A stretch of DNA of 64,000 nucleotides, from contig JAPLFD010000016.1 in NCBI GenBank assembly GCA_026390835.1, positions 1 through 64,000 on the forward strand, read 5' to 3'. The DNA comes from Sphingobacteriales bacterium (GTDB lineage Bacteria > Bacteroidota > Bacteroidia > Sphingobacteriales > Sphingobacteriaceae). How positions within the stretch are numbered: the stretch's first letter is position 1; each line of letters begins with the position of its first letter. The position numbers were made by a program, and so were the translations under genes. This document shows positions 36,399 through 45,395 of the stretch, in pieces. The notes beneath the pieces are model-generated. The model saw nothing but the letters and a program-made list of their open reading frames with translations, was not told where the DNA came from and searched no databases.

Positions 36399-37144
36399 CT
36401 ATTCATTACCGACCCACAGTTGATATCAATGCTTTGTCCGGTTATGGATTCTTGATTGACTAAATAGCTCACCAAATTGGCTATTTCTTCAGGCTCACTC
36501 ATCTTTTTAAGCGGTACGCTTTGCATGGCAATGTCGTAAAATTCGGCTTTGCTCATGCCTAAACCATCGGCAATGCCTTGCAAACCTTCTTGTGCCATAT
36601 TCGTGTTTACCCAACCGGGGCAAATGGCATTTACTAAAATATGTTGTGGAGCAAACTGAACCGCCCAGGAGCGCATTAAGCCCAAAAGGCCTGCTTTACT
36701 AGCGCAATACGCACTGTAATTGGCCACACCCAAACGGGCCAATACCGACGAAGTAATCACAATATGGGTGTAGGTACTTTTCGCTAAAGCCAAATTGGGT
36801 AAAAATGTTTGTACCAATTGGTAGGTGCCCGTTAAATTGGTGTCTACAATTTCAGACCACCGATCTTCGGGGCCCCAATAATTTTCGCCACCTACACCAG
36901 CATTGGCAATAATGCCGTGTAAAGCTTGGCCCTCAAGCAAATTAGCTACCGCTTGTAAATCGGAAACAGAGCGAACATCGGCTTGAAAAGCAGTATGATT
37001 GCCAGGTAATTTAGCCACTACTTTTTGTAGCTTTTCTAAATTTCTACCCAATAAAATACAGGTATCGCCACCGGCGGCAAGTTTTTGCGCCATGGCCAAA
37101 CCTATGCCACTTCCGGCGCCACTATTGAGGTATGTTTTATTCAT
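36395..37144 (-). CDS. Short-chain dehydrogenase/reductase
   Basis: 249 residues. Cofactor motif SGAGSGIG near the N-terminus (usual form TGxxxGIG, here with Ser for Thr), NAGVGG, catalytic Ser in VITSSVLA, and YxxxK in YSAYCASKAG. C-terminal SITGQSIDINCGS fits the classical SDR family. The substrate cannot be told; it resembles 3-oxoacyl-ACP reductase-type enzymes. Only 4 bp overlap with the GHL10 gene; transcribed alone, with the M16 terminator just upstream. Confidence 0.88.
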   Translation of the reverse strand: MNKTYLNSGAGSGIGLAMAQKLAAGGDTCILLGRNLEKLQKVVAKLPGNHTAFQADVRSVSDLQAVANLLEGQALHGIIANAGVGGENYWGPEDRWSEIVDTNLTGTYQLVQTFLPNLALAKSTYTHIVITSSVLARLGVANYSAYCASKAGLLGLMRSWAVQFAPQHILVNAICPGWVNTNMAQEGLQGIADGLGMSKAEFYDIAMQSVPLKKMSEPEEIANLVSYLVNQESITGQSIDINCGSVMNS

Positions 37145-37231
37145 AGAGCAAGTATTAAACTACTAAAGTATACATTTTTACTGGCCGTATATGGTACGAA
37201 TTATTTCAAAACCACGTTAAAAAAATTATAC

Positions 37232-37261
37232 AAAAAAACCGGCCAATTTCTTGGCCGGTTT
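37232..37261 (-). terminator. Intrinsic terminator of the M16 peptidase gene
   Basis: Perfect 10-bp stem AACCGGCCAA / TTGGCCGGTT (37237-37246 with 37251-37260), loop TTTC. On the minus strand the A-run 37232-37238 becomes a T-run, so it ends the peptidase gene. Confidence 0.85.
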
Positions 37262-37282
37262 AATTTAGAGAAATGCTCTCCT

Positions 37283-40162
37283 TTATTTTTTGTCTGGCTG
37301 TAAAACCAATTGAATCACGTTAGTTCCGCTTAGGTATCTATTGGCGGCGGCTTTTAATGCCTCTGGGCTAATTGCTTTTAGCGCATTTAAGTGATTTAAA
37401 ATTAATTTAGGGTCTTCGTTGTTTTGGTATTGATTTACCATGTAACTCAACCAGAAACTATTTTCTTTTAACTGCACTTCGGTAGAGCGACTTTCTTCGG
37501 CTACAAATTTTTCGATATCTAGTGCTTGAGCACCATTTTTACGAATCTTGGCAATTTCATCTAAAGAAGCTGCTATTAATTTGTCAACATTTTCTGGACC
37601 ACAACCAAAGGCGATGGTAAAACTGTAGCGACCAGTAGGGTATTTGCTGTAATTAAAAAATGCACCCGGGCTGTAAACACCACCCTCATCTTCACGCAGG
37701 CGTTCTATTAATTTAATTTGCAATACCTCTCCAAGGGCATCTAATAGGTTGTTGTTTTCTTCGTTGTAGGTATAATCGCCTGCAAACACTAAACGAACAG
37801 TTGATTTTGGCTCAGAGCCTTTATATACGGTCTTCTTTACTACACCGGCAGGGGCCTTAATGCCCAAATCTTTGGCACTTTCTACTCGTTTTACCGAAGG
37901 CAGTCCGCCTAAATACTGCGCAAGCAGCGGTTTTATTTTCTCTACCTCAAAATTACCTACAAACACATACGTAAAATCGCTGGCATCGGTAAAGCGTTCT
38001 TTGTAAATCTCAAAAGCTCTATCTAAATTAATTTGATCTAGCTTTTGTAAAGTTGGGCCAGTACGGCGGACATTGTAATTACCCAATACTGCAGAAACTG
38101 TATCGCTATACACGTTATTCGGATCGTTTTCTCGGTTTGCCAAGGCGCCTTTTTGCTGTGCCATAAAGCCTTTAAATATTTCAGCGTCTTTACGAGGAGC
38201 GGTGAAATACAGGTAATTTAATTGCAAGGCAGTTTCTAAATCTTTTGGTGACGTAAAACCAGATATACCTTCAGATCGCTCGGTAATGTAGGGCGAAACC
38301 GATACCTTTTTACCGTTTAGCAACTTTGGTAACTGTAATGCGTCAAATTCGCCTAAGCCACTACCACGTACAATACCGGCTGCACTGCTAGCTGATTGAA
38401 AATCGGCATCGCTATATAACGAAGTGCCACCTGGACTGAATGCGGTAAAGTTTATTTCATCGTTTTTAAAATCGGTTGGCTTTAAAATGGCTTTTACTCC
38501 ATTGCTAAATACCAATTCGGTAATGCCCAATTCGGTAGTTTTAGTTTCAGAAACGATAGTTCCGGCTTTTGGCTTGGTAGCTAATAGCGGTTTGTCTGAT
38601 ACTTTATCTACATAAGCCTCAAGGTTTGATGTGGCTACACTTTGTGCCCAAGCATTTACGGTAGCTTCCGTTGGTAAATTGGCTTTATCTTTTTCCGGGC
38701 CCATTACTATAATGTCGCGGTTCTTATCTACAATATATTTTTTAGCCAAGTCATTAACCTCGGCAAGGGTAATTTCGGGCGTTTGTTTTTGCGACAATGT
38801 GTATTCATACGCTATACCCGGAGCGGCTTGCTCCTTTAAGAAATATTGTAAATATTCATTCACATAGGCATCCGATTGTGTTTTATCTTTTTCTTTAAAA
38901 GAAGATTCCACTTGCAACAGGTAGGATTGTTTGGCTCTATCTAATTCTGTTTGGGTATAACCAAATTTCTTAATACGCTCCGACTCGGTAAAAGCAGCCT
39001 TAAATCCTTTTTCCAACTCACCTGGTTTAGCCACCATAAATAAAGTAAAAGCATCTAAGCCGGCTAAGAAACCACTAACGTTACCTCCAGCTTGTAAAAA
39101 GGGAGGATTAGCCTGTTTAGTTAATTCCACAAAACGGGCCTGCATCATCCGGTTAAATAGCGTTTGAATAATGCTGGCTCGGTAATCGGCATCGGTGCGA
39201 ATTACTTGTTCGGGATGTTTAATAATCATTTGTACCACTGTAACCGGAAACTCTTTATCGGTAACAGCAATAAATTGATTGGTACCGCTTAGGGGAATGT
39301 TGTATTGGGTACGCGGTTTTGCTTTAGCTGGCTTTTTTAAATCGGAAAACTGTGCTTTAATTTGTTTTTCTACCGCATCCACATCTATATCGCCAACCAC
39401 AATAAGCGCTTGCAAATCGGGGCGATACCAATCGGTGTAGAATGATTTTATGGTTTCGGGTTTAAAATTCTTCAATACCTCTTCGGTACCAATGGGTAAA
39501 CGATTTGCATATCTTGAACCGTTAAAAATTACTGGCAAATATTGTTGTTGCATACGTTGTGCAGCACCTTTTCCTAAGCGTTTTTCTTCTAAAACTACAC
39601 CTCGTTCTTTGTTAATTTCATCCACGTCTAGTGTAGCATCTTGCGCCCAATCACGCATAATTTGCATGCCGTTTTTAAACACTTCAGGGTCGTCGGTTGG
39701 TATAGGTAATTGATATACCGTTTCATCAAAACTGGTGTATGCATTTAAATCGGCACCAAAACGAACACCGGCTTTTTGTAAATAACCAACTAAATCGTTT
39801 TTGGGATAATTCTTGGTTCCATTAAAGCTCATGTGCTCCATAAAGTGAGCCAAGCCTTGTTGGTCATCGTTCTCTAAAATAGAACCTACTTTATTAGCTA
39901 AATAGAGGGTTGCTCTATTTTTAGGCTCTACATTTTTTCGGATATAGTAAGTAAAGCCATTGGCTAAACGGCCAGTTTTTACATTGGGGTCTAGTGGTAA
40001 AATTTGGCTAGGGGCGTTGGGCAGATTTGCTGAGGGGTCTAGTGGTAAAATTTGGCTAGGGGCGCTGGCCTTATTTGGTGAGTACTTTTTCTTTTGAGCC
40101 TGAGCGGTTAACGTTAGCGCAACCAGGGCGGCTAAAACATAAATTTTAAGTGTGCTTTTCAT
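37283..40162 (-). CDS. M16 family zinc metallopeptidase (959 aa, secreted)
   Basis: Signal peptide MKSTLKIYVLAALVALTLTAQAQ. The first M16 domain has the inverted zinc motif HFMEHMSFNG (HxxEH) and the downstream Glu in EEKRLGKG. The second M16 domain (about 530-955) lacks the motif, as usual for the two-domain pitrilysin type of Bacteroidota. It cleaves peptides in the periplasm or at the surface. An exact duplication of the stretch APSQILPLDP sits between the signal peptide and the first domain (two copies, period 16 residues). Transcribed alone. Confidence 0.92.
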   Translation of the reverse strand: MKSTLKIYVLAALVALTLTAQAQKKKYSPNKASAPSQILPLDPSANLPNAPSQILPLDPNVKTGRLANGFTYYIRKNVEPKNRATLYLANKVGSILENDDQQGLAHFMEHMSFNGTKNYPKNDLVGYLQKAGVRFGADLNAYTSFDETVYQLPIPTDDPEVFKNGMQIMRDWAQDATLDVDEINKERGVVLEEKRLGKGAAQRMQQQYLPVIFNGSRYANRLPIGTEEVLKNFKPETIKSFYTDWYRPDLQALIVVGDIDVDAVEKQIKAQFSDLKKPAKAKPRTQYNIPLSGTNQFIAVTDKEFPVTVVQMIIKHPEQVIRTDADYRASIIQTLFNRMMQARFVELTKQANPPFLQAGGNVSGFLAGLDAFTLFMVAKPGELEKGFKAAFTESERIKKFGYTQTELDRAKQSYLLQVESSFKEKDKTQSDAYVNEYLQYFLKEQAAPGIAYEYTLSQKQTPEITLAEVNDLAKKYIVDKNRDIIVMGPEKDKANLPTEATVNAWAQSVATSNLEAYVDKVSDKPLLATKPKAGTIVSETKTTELGITELVFSNGVKAILKPTDFKNDEINFTAFSPGGTSLYSDADFQSASSAAGIVRGSGLGEFDALQLPKLLNGKKVSVSPYITERSEGISGFTSPKDLETALQLNYLYFTAPRKDAEIFKGFMAQQKGALANRENDPNNVYSDTVSAVLGNYNVRRTGPTLQKLDQINLDRAFEIYKERFTDASDFTYVFVGNFEVEKIKPLLAQYLGGLPSVKRVESAKDLGIKAPAGVVKKTVYKGSEPKSTVRLVFAGDYTYNEENNNLLDALGEVLQIKLIERLREDEGGVYSPGAFFNYSKYPTGRYSFTIAFGCGPENVDKLIAASLDEIAKIRKNGAQALDIEKFVAEESRSTEVQLKENSFWLSYMVNQYQNNEDPKLILNHLNALKAISPEALKAAANRYLSGTNVIQLVLQPDKK
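39986..40064. repeat. 31-bp direct repeat inside the M16 gene
   Basis: Identical 31-bp copies at 39986-40016 and 40034-40064 (start to start 48 bp, a multiple of three). They encode the repeated APSQILPLDP linker. The identity suggests recent slippage or gene conversion. Confidence 0.9.
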
Positions 40163-40270
40163 ATACGTGTGTTTGATTTTTAAAGGTCTGAAACAAAAGG
40201 TATAAATCCTAAATTTAGAGCAAATTAGTGCTGAAAAGTTACACGGCTAATTAGCAAAAATGCTTTTTAG

Positions 40271-40278
40271 TATCTTCG
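40271..40278 (+). promoter_or_regulatory. Near-consensus -7 box of anmK
   Basis: TATCTTCG (one mismatch to TAnnTTTG) that ends 5 nt before the anmK ATG at 40284. Confidence 0.4.
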
Positions 40279-40283
40279 TTTTT

Positions 40284-41462
40284 ATGAATAAAAACCTAAC
40301 CAAGCTTTTCAGTATTTGCCAAAAACCTGAGCGTAGCATTTTGGGCTTAATGTCGGGCACTTCGCTCGATGGATTGGATATGGCCCTGTGTACCATAAAG
40401 GGCTCTGGCAGAGAAACTCAGGTAGAACTAGAACGCTTTAAAACTAGCCCTTATACGGATGTATTTAAGGCGCATATTCGTGCGGTTTTTGCAAAGCAAC
40501 AAGTCGATTTACAAACACTAACCCTCTTACATGGTGCCATTGCACAAGAGCATGCCAATTTGGTACTGGCTACTTTGACTGAGTGGAACATACAGCCTTC
40601 GGAAGTGGATGTATTGGCCAGCCACGGGCAAACGGTGTACCACGCTCCAGCACATTTTCATCAAAACCCAGACTTTGGAAACGCCACCTTACAACTGGGC
40701 GACGGGGACCATTTAGCGGTAAAAACGGGTATACTTACCCTCAGCGATTTTAGGCAAAAACACATTGCTTTTGGAGGAGAAGGTGCGCCACTGGTTCCTT
40801 ATGGCGATTATTTACTATACAGCAGTTCCACCGAGCATCGTATTTTGTTGAACTTGGGCGGAATTGCCAATTTTACATATTTGGCTAGGAATGGTCAATC
40901 GGAGGATGTAGTAGCCAGTGATCTTGGACCAGCAAACACCCTTATAGACCAGGTGGTAAAAAAAGAATTCGGGAAAGAGTATGATGAAGATGGGGCATTG
41001 GCTCAATCGGGTACGGTAAACAAGGCGGTATTGGATGCGCTCATGCAATTGCCTTTTATTAAAGCGCCTTTACCAAAATCTACCGGCCCTGAATTGTTTA
41101 ATTTAGAAAGCTTGAACGAGCTACTAAGCCAACATGCTATAAGCATAGCACCCCTTGATTTATTGGCTACGCTTACCCAATTTACCGCAACTGCTATTGC
41201 CCAACAACTACAGCCATTCATCCACAAAAATACGAGTATATACTGCAGTGGTGGTGGAGTTCGAAATACCTACTTCATGCGTTTGCTTCAGCAAGCCATT
41301 CCGGATACCCCCATTAAAACGGTGGAAGATCTGGGGATAAAATCGGAAGCGAAAGAAGCGGTTTTATTTGCCGTATTGGCCAACGAAACGCTAGTGGGTA
41401 ATCCCTTTGCATTGGGAACTATGCCTGCCCTAAGCATGGGGAAATTGAGTTTTCCTAGTTAG
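40284..41462 (+). CDS. anmK: Anhydro-N-acetylmuramic acid kinase
   Basis: 392 residues from the ATG at 40284 (an in-frame ATG at 40260 lies ahead of the box). The ATP-binding motif is ILGLMSGTSLDGLDMAL; also DVLASHGQTVYHAPA, LNLGGIANFTYL, DLGPANTLID and the C-terminal YCSGGGVRNTYFMRLL. Phosphorylates anhydro-MurNAc released in cell-wall turnover. The GH3 hexosaminidase at 3862 is a possible partner in that pathway. The gene-poor repeat stretch follows directly. Confidence 0.95.
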   Translation: MNKNLTKLFSICQKPERSILGLMSGTSLDGLDMALCTIKGSGRETQVELERFKTSPYTDVFKAHIRAVFAKQQVDLQTLTLLHGAIAQEHANLVLATLTEWNIQPSEVDVLASHGQTVYHAPAHFHQNPDFGNATLQLGDGDHLAVKTGILTLSDFRQKHIAFGGEGAPLVPYGDYLLYSSSTEHRILLNLGGIANFTYLARNGQSEDVVASDLGPANTLIDQVVKKEFGKEYDEDGALAQSGTVNKAVLDALMQLPFIKAPLPKSTGPELFNLESLNELLSQHAISIAPLDLLATLTQFTATAIAQQLQPFIHKNTSIYCSGGGVRNTYFMRLLQQAIPDTPIKTVEDLGIKSEAKEAVLFAVLANETLVGNPFALGTMPALSMGKLSFPS

Positions 41463-41480
41463 GTGATGTTTGGGGTTCCT

Positions 41481-41652
41481 TTTTGCTTAATCAAAATTAT
41501 TCAATCTTCTTCCTTTTGCTTGACCAAAAGGAAGCAAAACTCAAGGCAGAACGATGCTTCTGCCCACAGGCCTTTACCTTGGCCCGCCGTTCTGCCGGGC
41601 CTGGCTTTTTTTTCGTTTTTTTCTTTTTGTCATCCTGAGCTTGTCGAAGGAT
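41481..41652. repeat. Cluster of hairpins and REP-like motifs after anmK
   Basis: Four inverted repeats follow in order: TTTTG/CAAAA (41481-41496, loop CTTAAT); CTTCCTTTTG/CAAAAGGAAG (41509-41534, loop CTTGAC); GGCAGAA/TTCTGCC (41545-41564); GGCCCG/CGGGCC (41581-41601), followed by eight T. Then comes ATCCTGAGCTTGTCGAAGGAT (ends ATCCT/AGGAT, 41632-41652), a motif type that recurs as a palindromic repeat in many genomes. The first two loops are near copies (CTTAAT, CTTGAC). An open frame crosses the block but looks accidental. Confidence 0.75.
41581..41613 (+). terminator. Terminator-like hairpin within the repeat cluster
   Basis: GGCCCG (41581-41586), 9-nt loop, CGGGCC (41596-41601), TGGC, then a run of T to 41613. 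It may end anmK transcription, or be part of a mobile repeat. Confidence 0.55.
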
Positions 41653-41677
41653 TTGGCAAACCGCTTTTAAGCAGTTG

Positions 41678-41908
41678 CATCGGCGCAGTAGCGGGTTGCA
41701 CTGCCACAGTTACAAGTTTCATCAGCGCAGTAGCGGGTTGCACTGCCACAGTAAGAGTTTACACTGCCACAGTTACAAGTTTCATCAGCGCAGTAAGACA
41801 TTACACTGCCACAGTTACAAGGTTCATTGGCGCAGTGAGGTATTGCACTGCCACAGTAAGGAGTTTCATCGGCGCAGCAGCGGTTTACACTAACAAAGTA
41901 AGCATGTA
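41678..41908. repeat. Tandem array of 42-bp units
   Basis: Units start at 41678 (42 nt), 41720 (41 nt), then a 22-nt half unit at 41761, then 41783 (42), 41825 (42), and a degenerate last copy at 41867-41908. Each unit runs CATCGGCGCAGTAGCGGGTT, then GCACTGCCACAGTTACAAG and a TT-rich end, with changes mainly in the middle. No unique spacers lie between units, so it is not CRISPR. As 42 is a multiple of three, frames stay open across it, which explains the apparent Cys/His/Ser-rich reading frames. Confidence 0.85.
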
Positions 41909-42150
41909 GGCTATATTTTTAGTTTTCTTCGCTTTTTGGGTGAAGGGAATGCTGCTGAATGGCTAAATACGTATAGGGAATGGGGGCTGCTTTTAAATAT
42001 GTTCTGAAAGGTATAGCTAATAAATAAATTGGATTAAGCCCCCTAAACCCTATGTTAGAGGTGCGCTAAGCTAACACCGCCAAGGGCAAAAACCTACGAT
42101 TTCTCCAACTAAAAAAGCCTGCTAAAAACAGCTACATATTGCTATCAATG
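41909..42150. other. Intergenic DNA without recognisable content
   Basis: About 240 nt, AT-rich, with stops in all frames and no hairpin followed by a T-run. I see no gene, RNA or binding site here. Confidence 0.5.
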
Positions 42151-42153
42151 TAT

Positions 42154-42161
42154 TATTTTTG
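42154..42161 (+). promoter_or_regulatory. -7 box of the CsbD-like gene
   Basis: TATTTTTG, an exact TAnnTTTG match that ends 6 nt before the ATG at 42168. Confidence 0.5.
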
Positions 42162-42167
42162 CTGGGC

Positions 42168-42383
42168 ATGAACGAACTACACATCAGTACAGCCGATTGG
42201 CAGCGTTTAAAACTCAAATTAAAACGCAAATACATTTACTTAAGTGAAGCCGATTTATTTTTTGAAGAAGGAAAAGAAGAAGCCCTCATTTCGCACTTAA
42301 TGGAGCGTTTGCACCGCAACCGAGAATATGTAGTTTTTACCCTAAAAAAAGGATTGGCCTATATTGATACCAACAGGCTATAA
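42168..42383 (+). CDS. CsbD-like small protein (71 aa)
   Basis: Pattern WQRLKLKLKRKYIYLSEADLFFEEGKEEALISHLMERL follows that of Bacteroidota CsbD-like stress proteins (W...K.KLK.KY..L...DL...EGK.e.l...L). Strongly charged and helical, no Cys. The C-terminus departs from the family (VVFTLKKGLAYIDTNRL). CsbD proteins are abundant under general stress; their action is unknown. It stands alone in the repeat-rich stretch. The ATG at 42168 is used; the frame also has a TTG at 42159, inside the -7 box. Confidence 0.65.
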   Translation: MNELHISTADWQRLKLKLKRKYIYLSEADLFFEEGKEEALISHLMERLHRNREYVVFTLKKGLAYIDTNRL

Positions 42384-42384
42384 G

Positions 42385-42537
42385 CTAATCGTCTGCGGCC
42401 TTTGCCGAAGCACCATCGGTATACTCACCGGCTCTCGAATAGACATTTCTGCGTATTAGGGGTACGTGTAGGATTTGATACAACTCGTCTAATCCGAGTA
42501 AACTGCCATTGCTTAGGTTGCTCAAAAACAATGTCCA
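42385..42537 (-). pseudogene. Possible remnant of a coding sequence (C-terminal 50 codons)
   Basis: On the minus strand a frame runs from a TAA at 42540-42538 to a TAG at 42387-42385 with no start codon. Its 50 residues look protein-like (LSNGSLLGLDELYQILHVPL, then RRNVYSRAGEYTDG). I do not recognise a family. It may be the tail of a lost gene or chance. Nothing else is visible between 42538 and 42663. Confidence 0.25.
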
Positions 42538-42663
42538 TTAGGGCCCAAGAAGAAAAACGCCTAGTATAGGGGTGTGAAAATTAGAAATAATTGGAGGTAA
42601 AAATCGAAAAGGATTTTGAACATTTTAGACCTCCGCTAATCGTGCGTTTGGAATAAAAAAAGT

Positions 42664-42671
42664 TAAATTTG
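42664..42671 (+). promoter_or_regulatory. -7 box of fumC
   Basis: TAAATTTG, an exact TAnnTTTG match 21 nt before the fumC ATG. A TTTG lies at 42647-42650, but only 13 nt upstream. Confidence 0.45.
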
Positions 42672-42692
42672 TGAGCGTTTAAGAATCAAGCC

Positions 42693-44090
42693 ATGACATA
42701 CAGAATTGAACACGACACTATGGGAGAGGTACAAGTACCCGCCGATAGGTATTGGGGAGCACAAACGGAACGCTCACGCAACAACTTTAAAATTGGTCCG
42801 GAGGCTTCTATGCCGAAGGAAATTATTGAGGCCTTTGCTTTTTTAAAAAAGGCGGCAGCCTATACCAATACCGATTGCGGTATTCTATCTACAGATAAAC
42901 GGGATTTAATAGCCCAAGTGTGTGATGAAATTTTAGCCGGTAAACTTACCGACCAATTCCCCTTGGTAATTTGGCAAACCGGTTCGGGCACACAATCTAA
43001 CATGAATGTGAACGAGGTGGTGTCTAACCGAGCACACGTACTTCAAGGAAATAAATTGGGAGAAGGAACCCCTTTTATTCACCCAAACGACGATGTAAAT
43101 AAATCGCAATCTTCTAACGATACCTACCCAACTGCCATGCACATTGCGGCATATAAAACGGTACTAGAAATAACCATTCCGGGAGTAGAAAAACTTCGCG
43201 ATACGCTTCAGGCAAAATCAACCGCTTTTAAAGAGGTGGTTAAAATTGGCCGCACCCACCTTATGGATGCTACGCCACTTACCCTGGGGCAAGAATTTTC
43301 TGGATACGTTTCGCAATTAAACCACGGTTTAAAAGCTTTAAAAAATACACTAGACCACCTAGCCGAATTGGCTTTGGGTGGAACTGCAGTAGGTACCGGC
43401 ATTAACACCCCGAAAGGCTACGATGTAAAAGTGGCAGCATATATTGCCCAATTCACCAATATTCCATTCCGTACTGCCGAGAATAAGTTTGAGGCCCTAG
43501 CCGCACACGATGCTCTAGTAGAAACCCACGGTGCCTTAAAACAATTGGCCGTATCGCTCATGAAAATTGGAAACGATATCCGCATGATGGCTTCTGGTCC
43601 ACGTTCTGGTATTGGCGAAATCTACATTCCCGAAAACGAACCGGGTTCATCTATTATGCCTGGTAAAGTAAACCCCACTCAAAACGAAGCGCTTACCATG
43701 GTGGCTACTCAAGTAATGGGTAACGATGTAACCATTAGCATTGCTGGCTCTAACGGACATTACGAATTAAACGTATTTAAACCAGTTATGGCTGCCAATT
43801 TCTTGCAATCGGCTCGTTTGTTGGGCGATGCCTGCGTTTCTTTTAACGATCATTGTGCTGTGGGTATTGAGCCGAATTACGAGGGTATTAAAAAACACGT
43901 GGATAATTCCTTGATGTTGGTTACTGCATTAAACCCGCACATTGGCTACGAAAACGCAGCCAAAATTGCCAAAAAAGCACACAAAGAGAATAAGTCATTA
44001 AGGGAAGCAGCTTTAGAATTAGGCTTACTCACCAACGAACAATTCGACGCTTGGGTGCGCCCAGAAGATATGATTGGCGGTCTAAAATAA
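42693..44090 (+). CDS. fumC: Fumarate hydratase, class II
   Basis: 465 residues, normal length. Signature [17 protein letters not shown] near residue 320, with [13 protein letters not shown] and the catalytic region [17 protein letters not shown]. Iron-independent homotetramer converting fumarate to malate in the citric acid cycle. A lipoprotein gene starts 1 nt after its stop, so the two share a transcript. Confidence 0.96.
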   Translation: MTYRIEHDTMGEVQVPADRYWGAQTERSRNNFKIGPEASMPKEIIEAFAFLKKAAAYTNTDCGILSTDKRDLIAQVCDEILAGKLTDQFPLVIWQTGSGTQSNMNVNEVVSNRAHVLQGNKLGEGTPFIHPNDDVNKSQSSNDTYPTAMHIAAYKTVLEITIPGVEKLRDTLQAKSTAFKEVVKIGRTHLMDATPLTLGQEFSGYVSQLNHGLKALKNTLDHLAELALGGTAVGTGINTPKGYDVKVAAYIAQFTNIPFRTAENKFEALAAHDALVETHGALKQLAVSLMKIGNDIRMMASGPRSGIGEIYIPENEPGSSIMPGKVNPTQNEALTMVATQVMGNDVTISIAGSNGHYELNVFKPVMAANFLQSARLLGDACVSFNDHCAVGIEPNYEGIKKHVDNSLMLVTALNPHIGYENAAKIAKKAHKENKSLREAALELGLLTNEQFDAWVRPEDMIGGLK

Positions 44091-44091
44091 T

Positions 44092-44589
44092 ATGCGAAAG
44101 GGATTTATACTTTTCTTATTAGCAAGTGTGTTGTTGGTAGCTTGTCGCTTTAACCCCAATTATCAGGGTAAGGGGGCTAGCCGCATTCAGGGCTTATGGG
44201 AAGAGGTTCCCCCAAGCTATAAAAATGAATTATTGCAATACACCCAACATCAATTTCGCTTTACATGCGATTCGTTTTATGTGAAATTAAATACCACGGC
44301 CAAAAACAACGTATATGCCGATAGTTGCTTTAACAATGGGCAATGGGAAGAATATGCTCGGGGCATTTACGAATCTCAGAACGATACCTTATACCTTAGC
44401 GGAACCTACACCAAGGCAAATGGTAAACAAAAAATTTCGGGTTGCTACCGCATTGGTCAATACCTAAACACACTTATAATTGAAAAAGCCAAGGGCGATA
44501 CCTTGACGCTTAAAAGTTTGAATCAACAAAATCCCATCGCTTTAAAACTAATCCAATCTTGGGAATGTACACCCAAGCCTCTAAACTAA
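44092..44589 (+). CDS. Putative lipoprotein next to fumC, unknown function (165 aa)
   Basis: Signal sequence with lipobox LLVAC (MRKGFILFLLASVLLVACRFNP). The mature part of about 147 residues is beta-rich and has three further cysteines (TCDSFY, DSCFNN, GCYRIG) and one near the end (WECTP); they could form disulfides. The pattern of a small beta domain (GLWEEVPPSYKNELLQYTQH, DTLYLSGTYTKANGK) fits a lipocalin-like fold, but I cannot confirm it. It starts 1 nt after fumC and is followed after 5 nt by the S1/P1 nuclease gene. Confidence 0.7.
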   Translation: MRKGFILFLLASVLLVACRFNPNYQGKGASRIQGLWEEVPPSYKNELLQYTQHQFRFTCDSFYVKLNTTAKNNVYADSCFNNGQWEEYARGIYESQNDTLYLSGTYTKANGKQKISGCYRIGQYLNTLIIEKAKGDTLTLKSLNQQNPIALKLIQSWECTPKPLN

Positions 44590-44594
44590 AACAG

Positions 44595-45392
44595 ATGAAA
44601 ACTTCTCTATTAAACAAACTCCTAGTGTTCGGAGTGTTGCTTTACCTTCCAGCGCAAACTATGGCTTGGGGCATGTTGGGCCACCGAGTAGTGGCACAAA
44701 TAGCCGATGTAAATTTAAACCCAAAAGCACGGTTAGCTATCAAGAGTATTTTGGGTAACGAGAGCTTAGCTATGAGCAGTAACTGGGCCGATTTTGTAAA
44801 ATCGGATAAAAACTACGATTACCTATACAATTGGCATTTTGTAAATTTTGCTGCCGGCCTTAGCTCCGCCGATATCAATGGACTGTTAAAAGCCGATACC
44901 GCGGTAAATGCATACACAAAAATTAATTTCTTAGTAAACGAACTGAAGAAGAAAAACCTACCCAAAGCACAAAAAATAATTTATATACGCCTACTGGTAC
45001 ACATGGTGGGCGATGTGCACCAACCCATGCACACCGGTCGTGCCGAAGATAAGGGGGGAAACGATGTGAAACTAACTTGGTTCGGAAAATCGAGTAATTT
45101 ACACAGCATTTGGGATACCGAATTGGTAGAATCGCAACAACTCAGTTATACCGAATACACCCAGGCCATTAATTTTTGCAGTGCGAAACAGAAAGCCGAT
45201 TGGCAAAACGCACCTATTAATGCATGGATTACCGAAACCTACGGTATGGCGCAAAACATTTACGGCGGCGTAACCCTTGGCGATAAATTGAGCTACCGCT
45301 ACATTTACGATAATCTAGAAACCGTAAATACCCAATTGCTAAAAGGCGGTATTCGCTTGGCAGGAGTATTAAACCAAATTTTCGGTAGCTAA
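44595..45392 (+). CDS. S1/P1 family nuclease, secreted
   Basis: 265 residues from the ATG at 44595. The signal peptide ends AQTMA, leaving Trp as the first mature residue (WGMLGHRVVAQIAD), whose amino group binds zinc in this family. Other zinc ligands: HFVNF, HMVGDVHQPMH, NLHSIWDTEL. Cleaves single-stranded nucleic acid outside the cytoplasm, probably for phosphate or nucleotide scavenging. Part of the fumC-lipoprotein-nuclease-phosphatase run (gaps 1, 5 and 3 nt). Confidence 0.92.
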   Translation: MKTSLLNKLLVFGVLLYLPAQTMAWGMLGHRVVAQIADVNLNPKARLAIKSILGNESLAMSSNWADFVKSDKNYDYLYNWHFVNFAAGLSSADINGLLKADTAVNAYTKINFLVNELKKKNLPKAQKIIYIRLLVHMVGDVHQPMHTGRAEDKGGNDVKLTWFGKSSNLHSIWDTELVESQQLSYTEYTQAINFCSAKQKADWQNAPINAWITETYGMAQNIYGGVTLGDKLSYRYIYDNLETVNTQLLKGGIRLAGVLNQIFGS

Positions 45393-45395
45393 TTC

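Noticed and set aside
41678-41908. CRISPR array
   Set aside because: Units are directly adjacent with no unique spacers of constant length, and no cas genes are nearby.
41463-41909. A 148-codon frame, and a second Cys/His/Ser-rich frame, through the repeat stretch after anmK
   Set aside because: They are open only because the 42-bp unit is a multiple of three, and the first part crosses hairpins and a terminator-like T-run. No conserved domain or promoter box fits.
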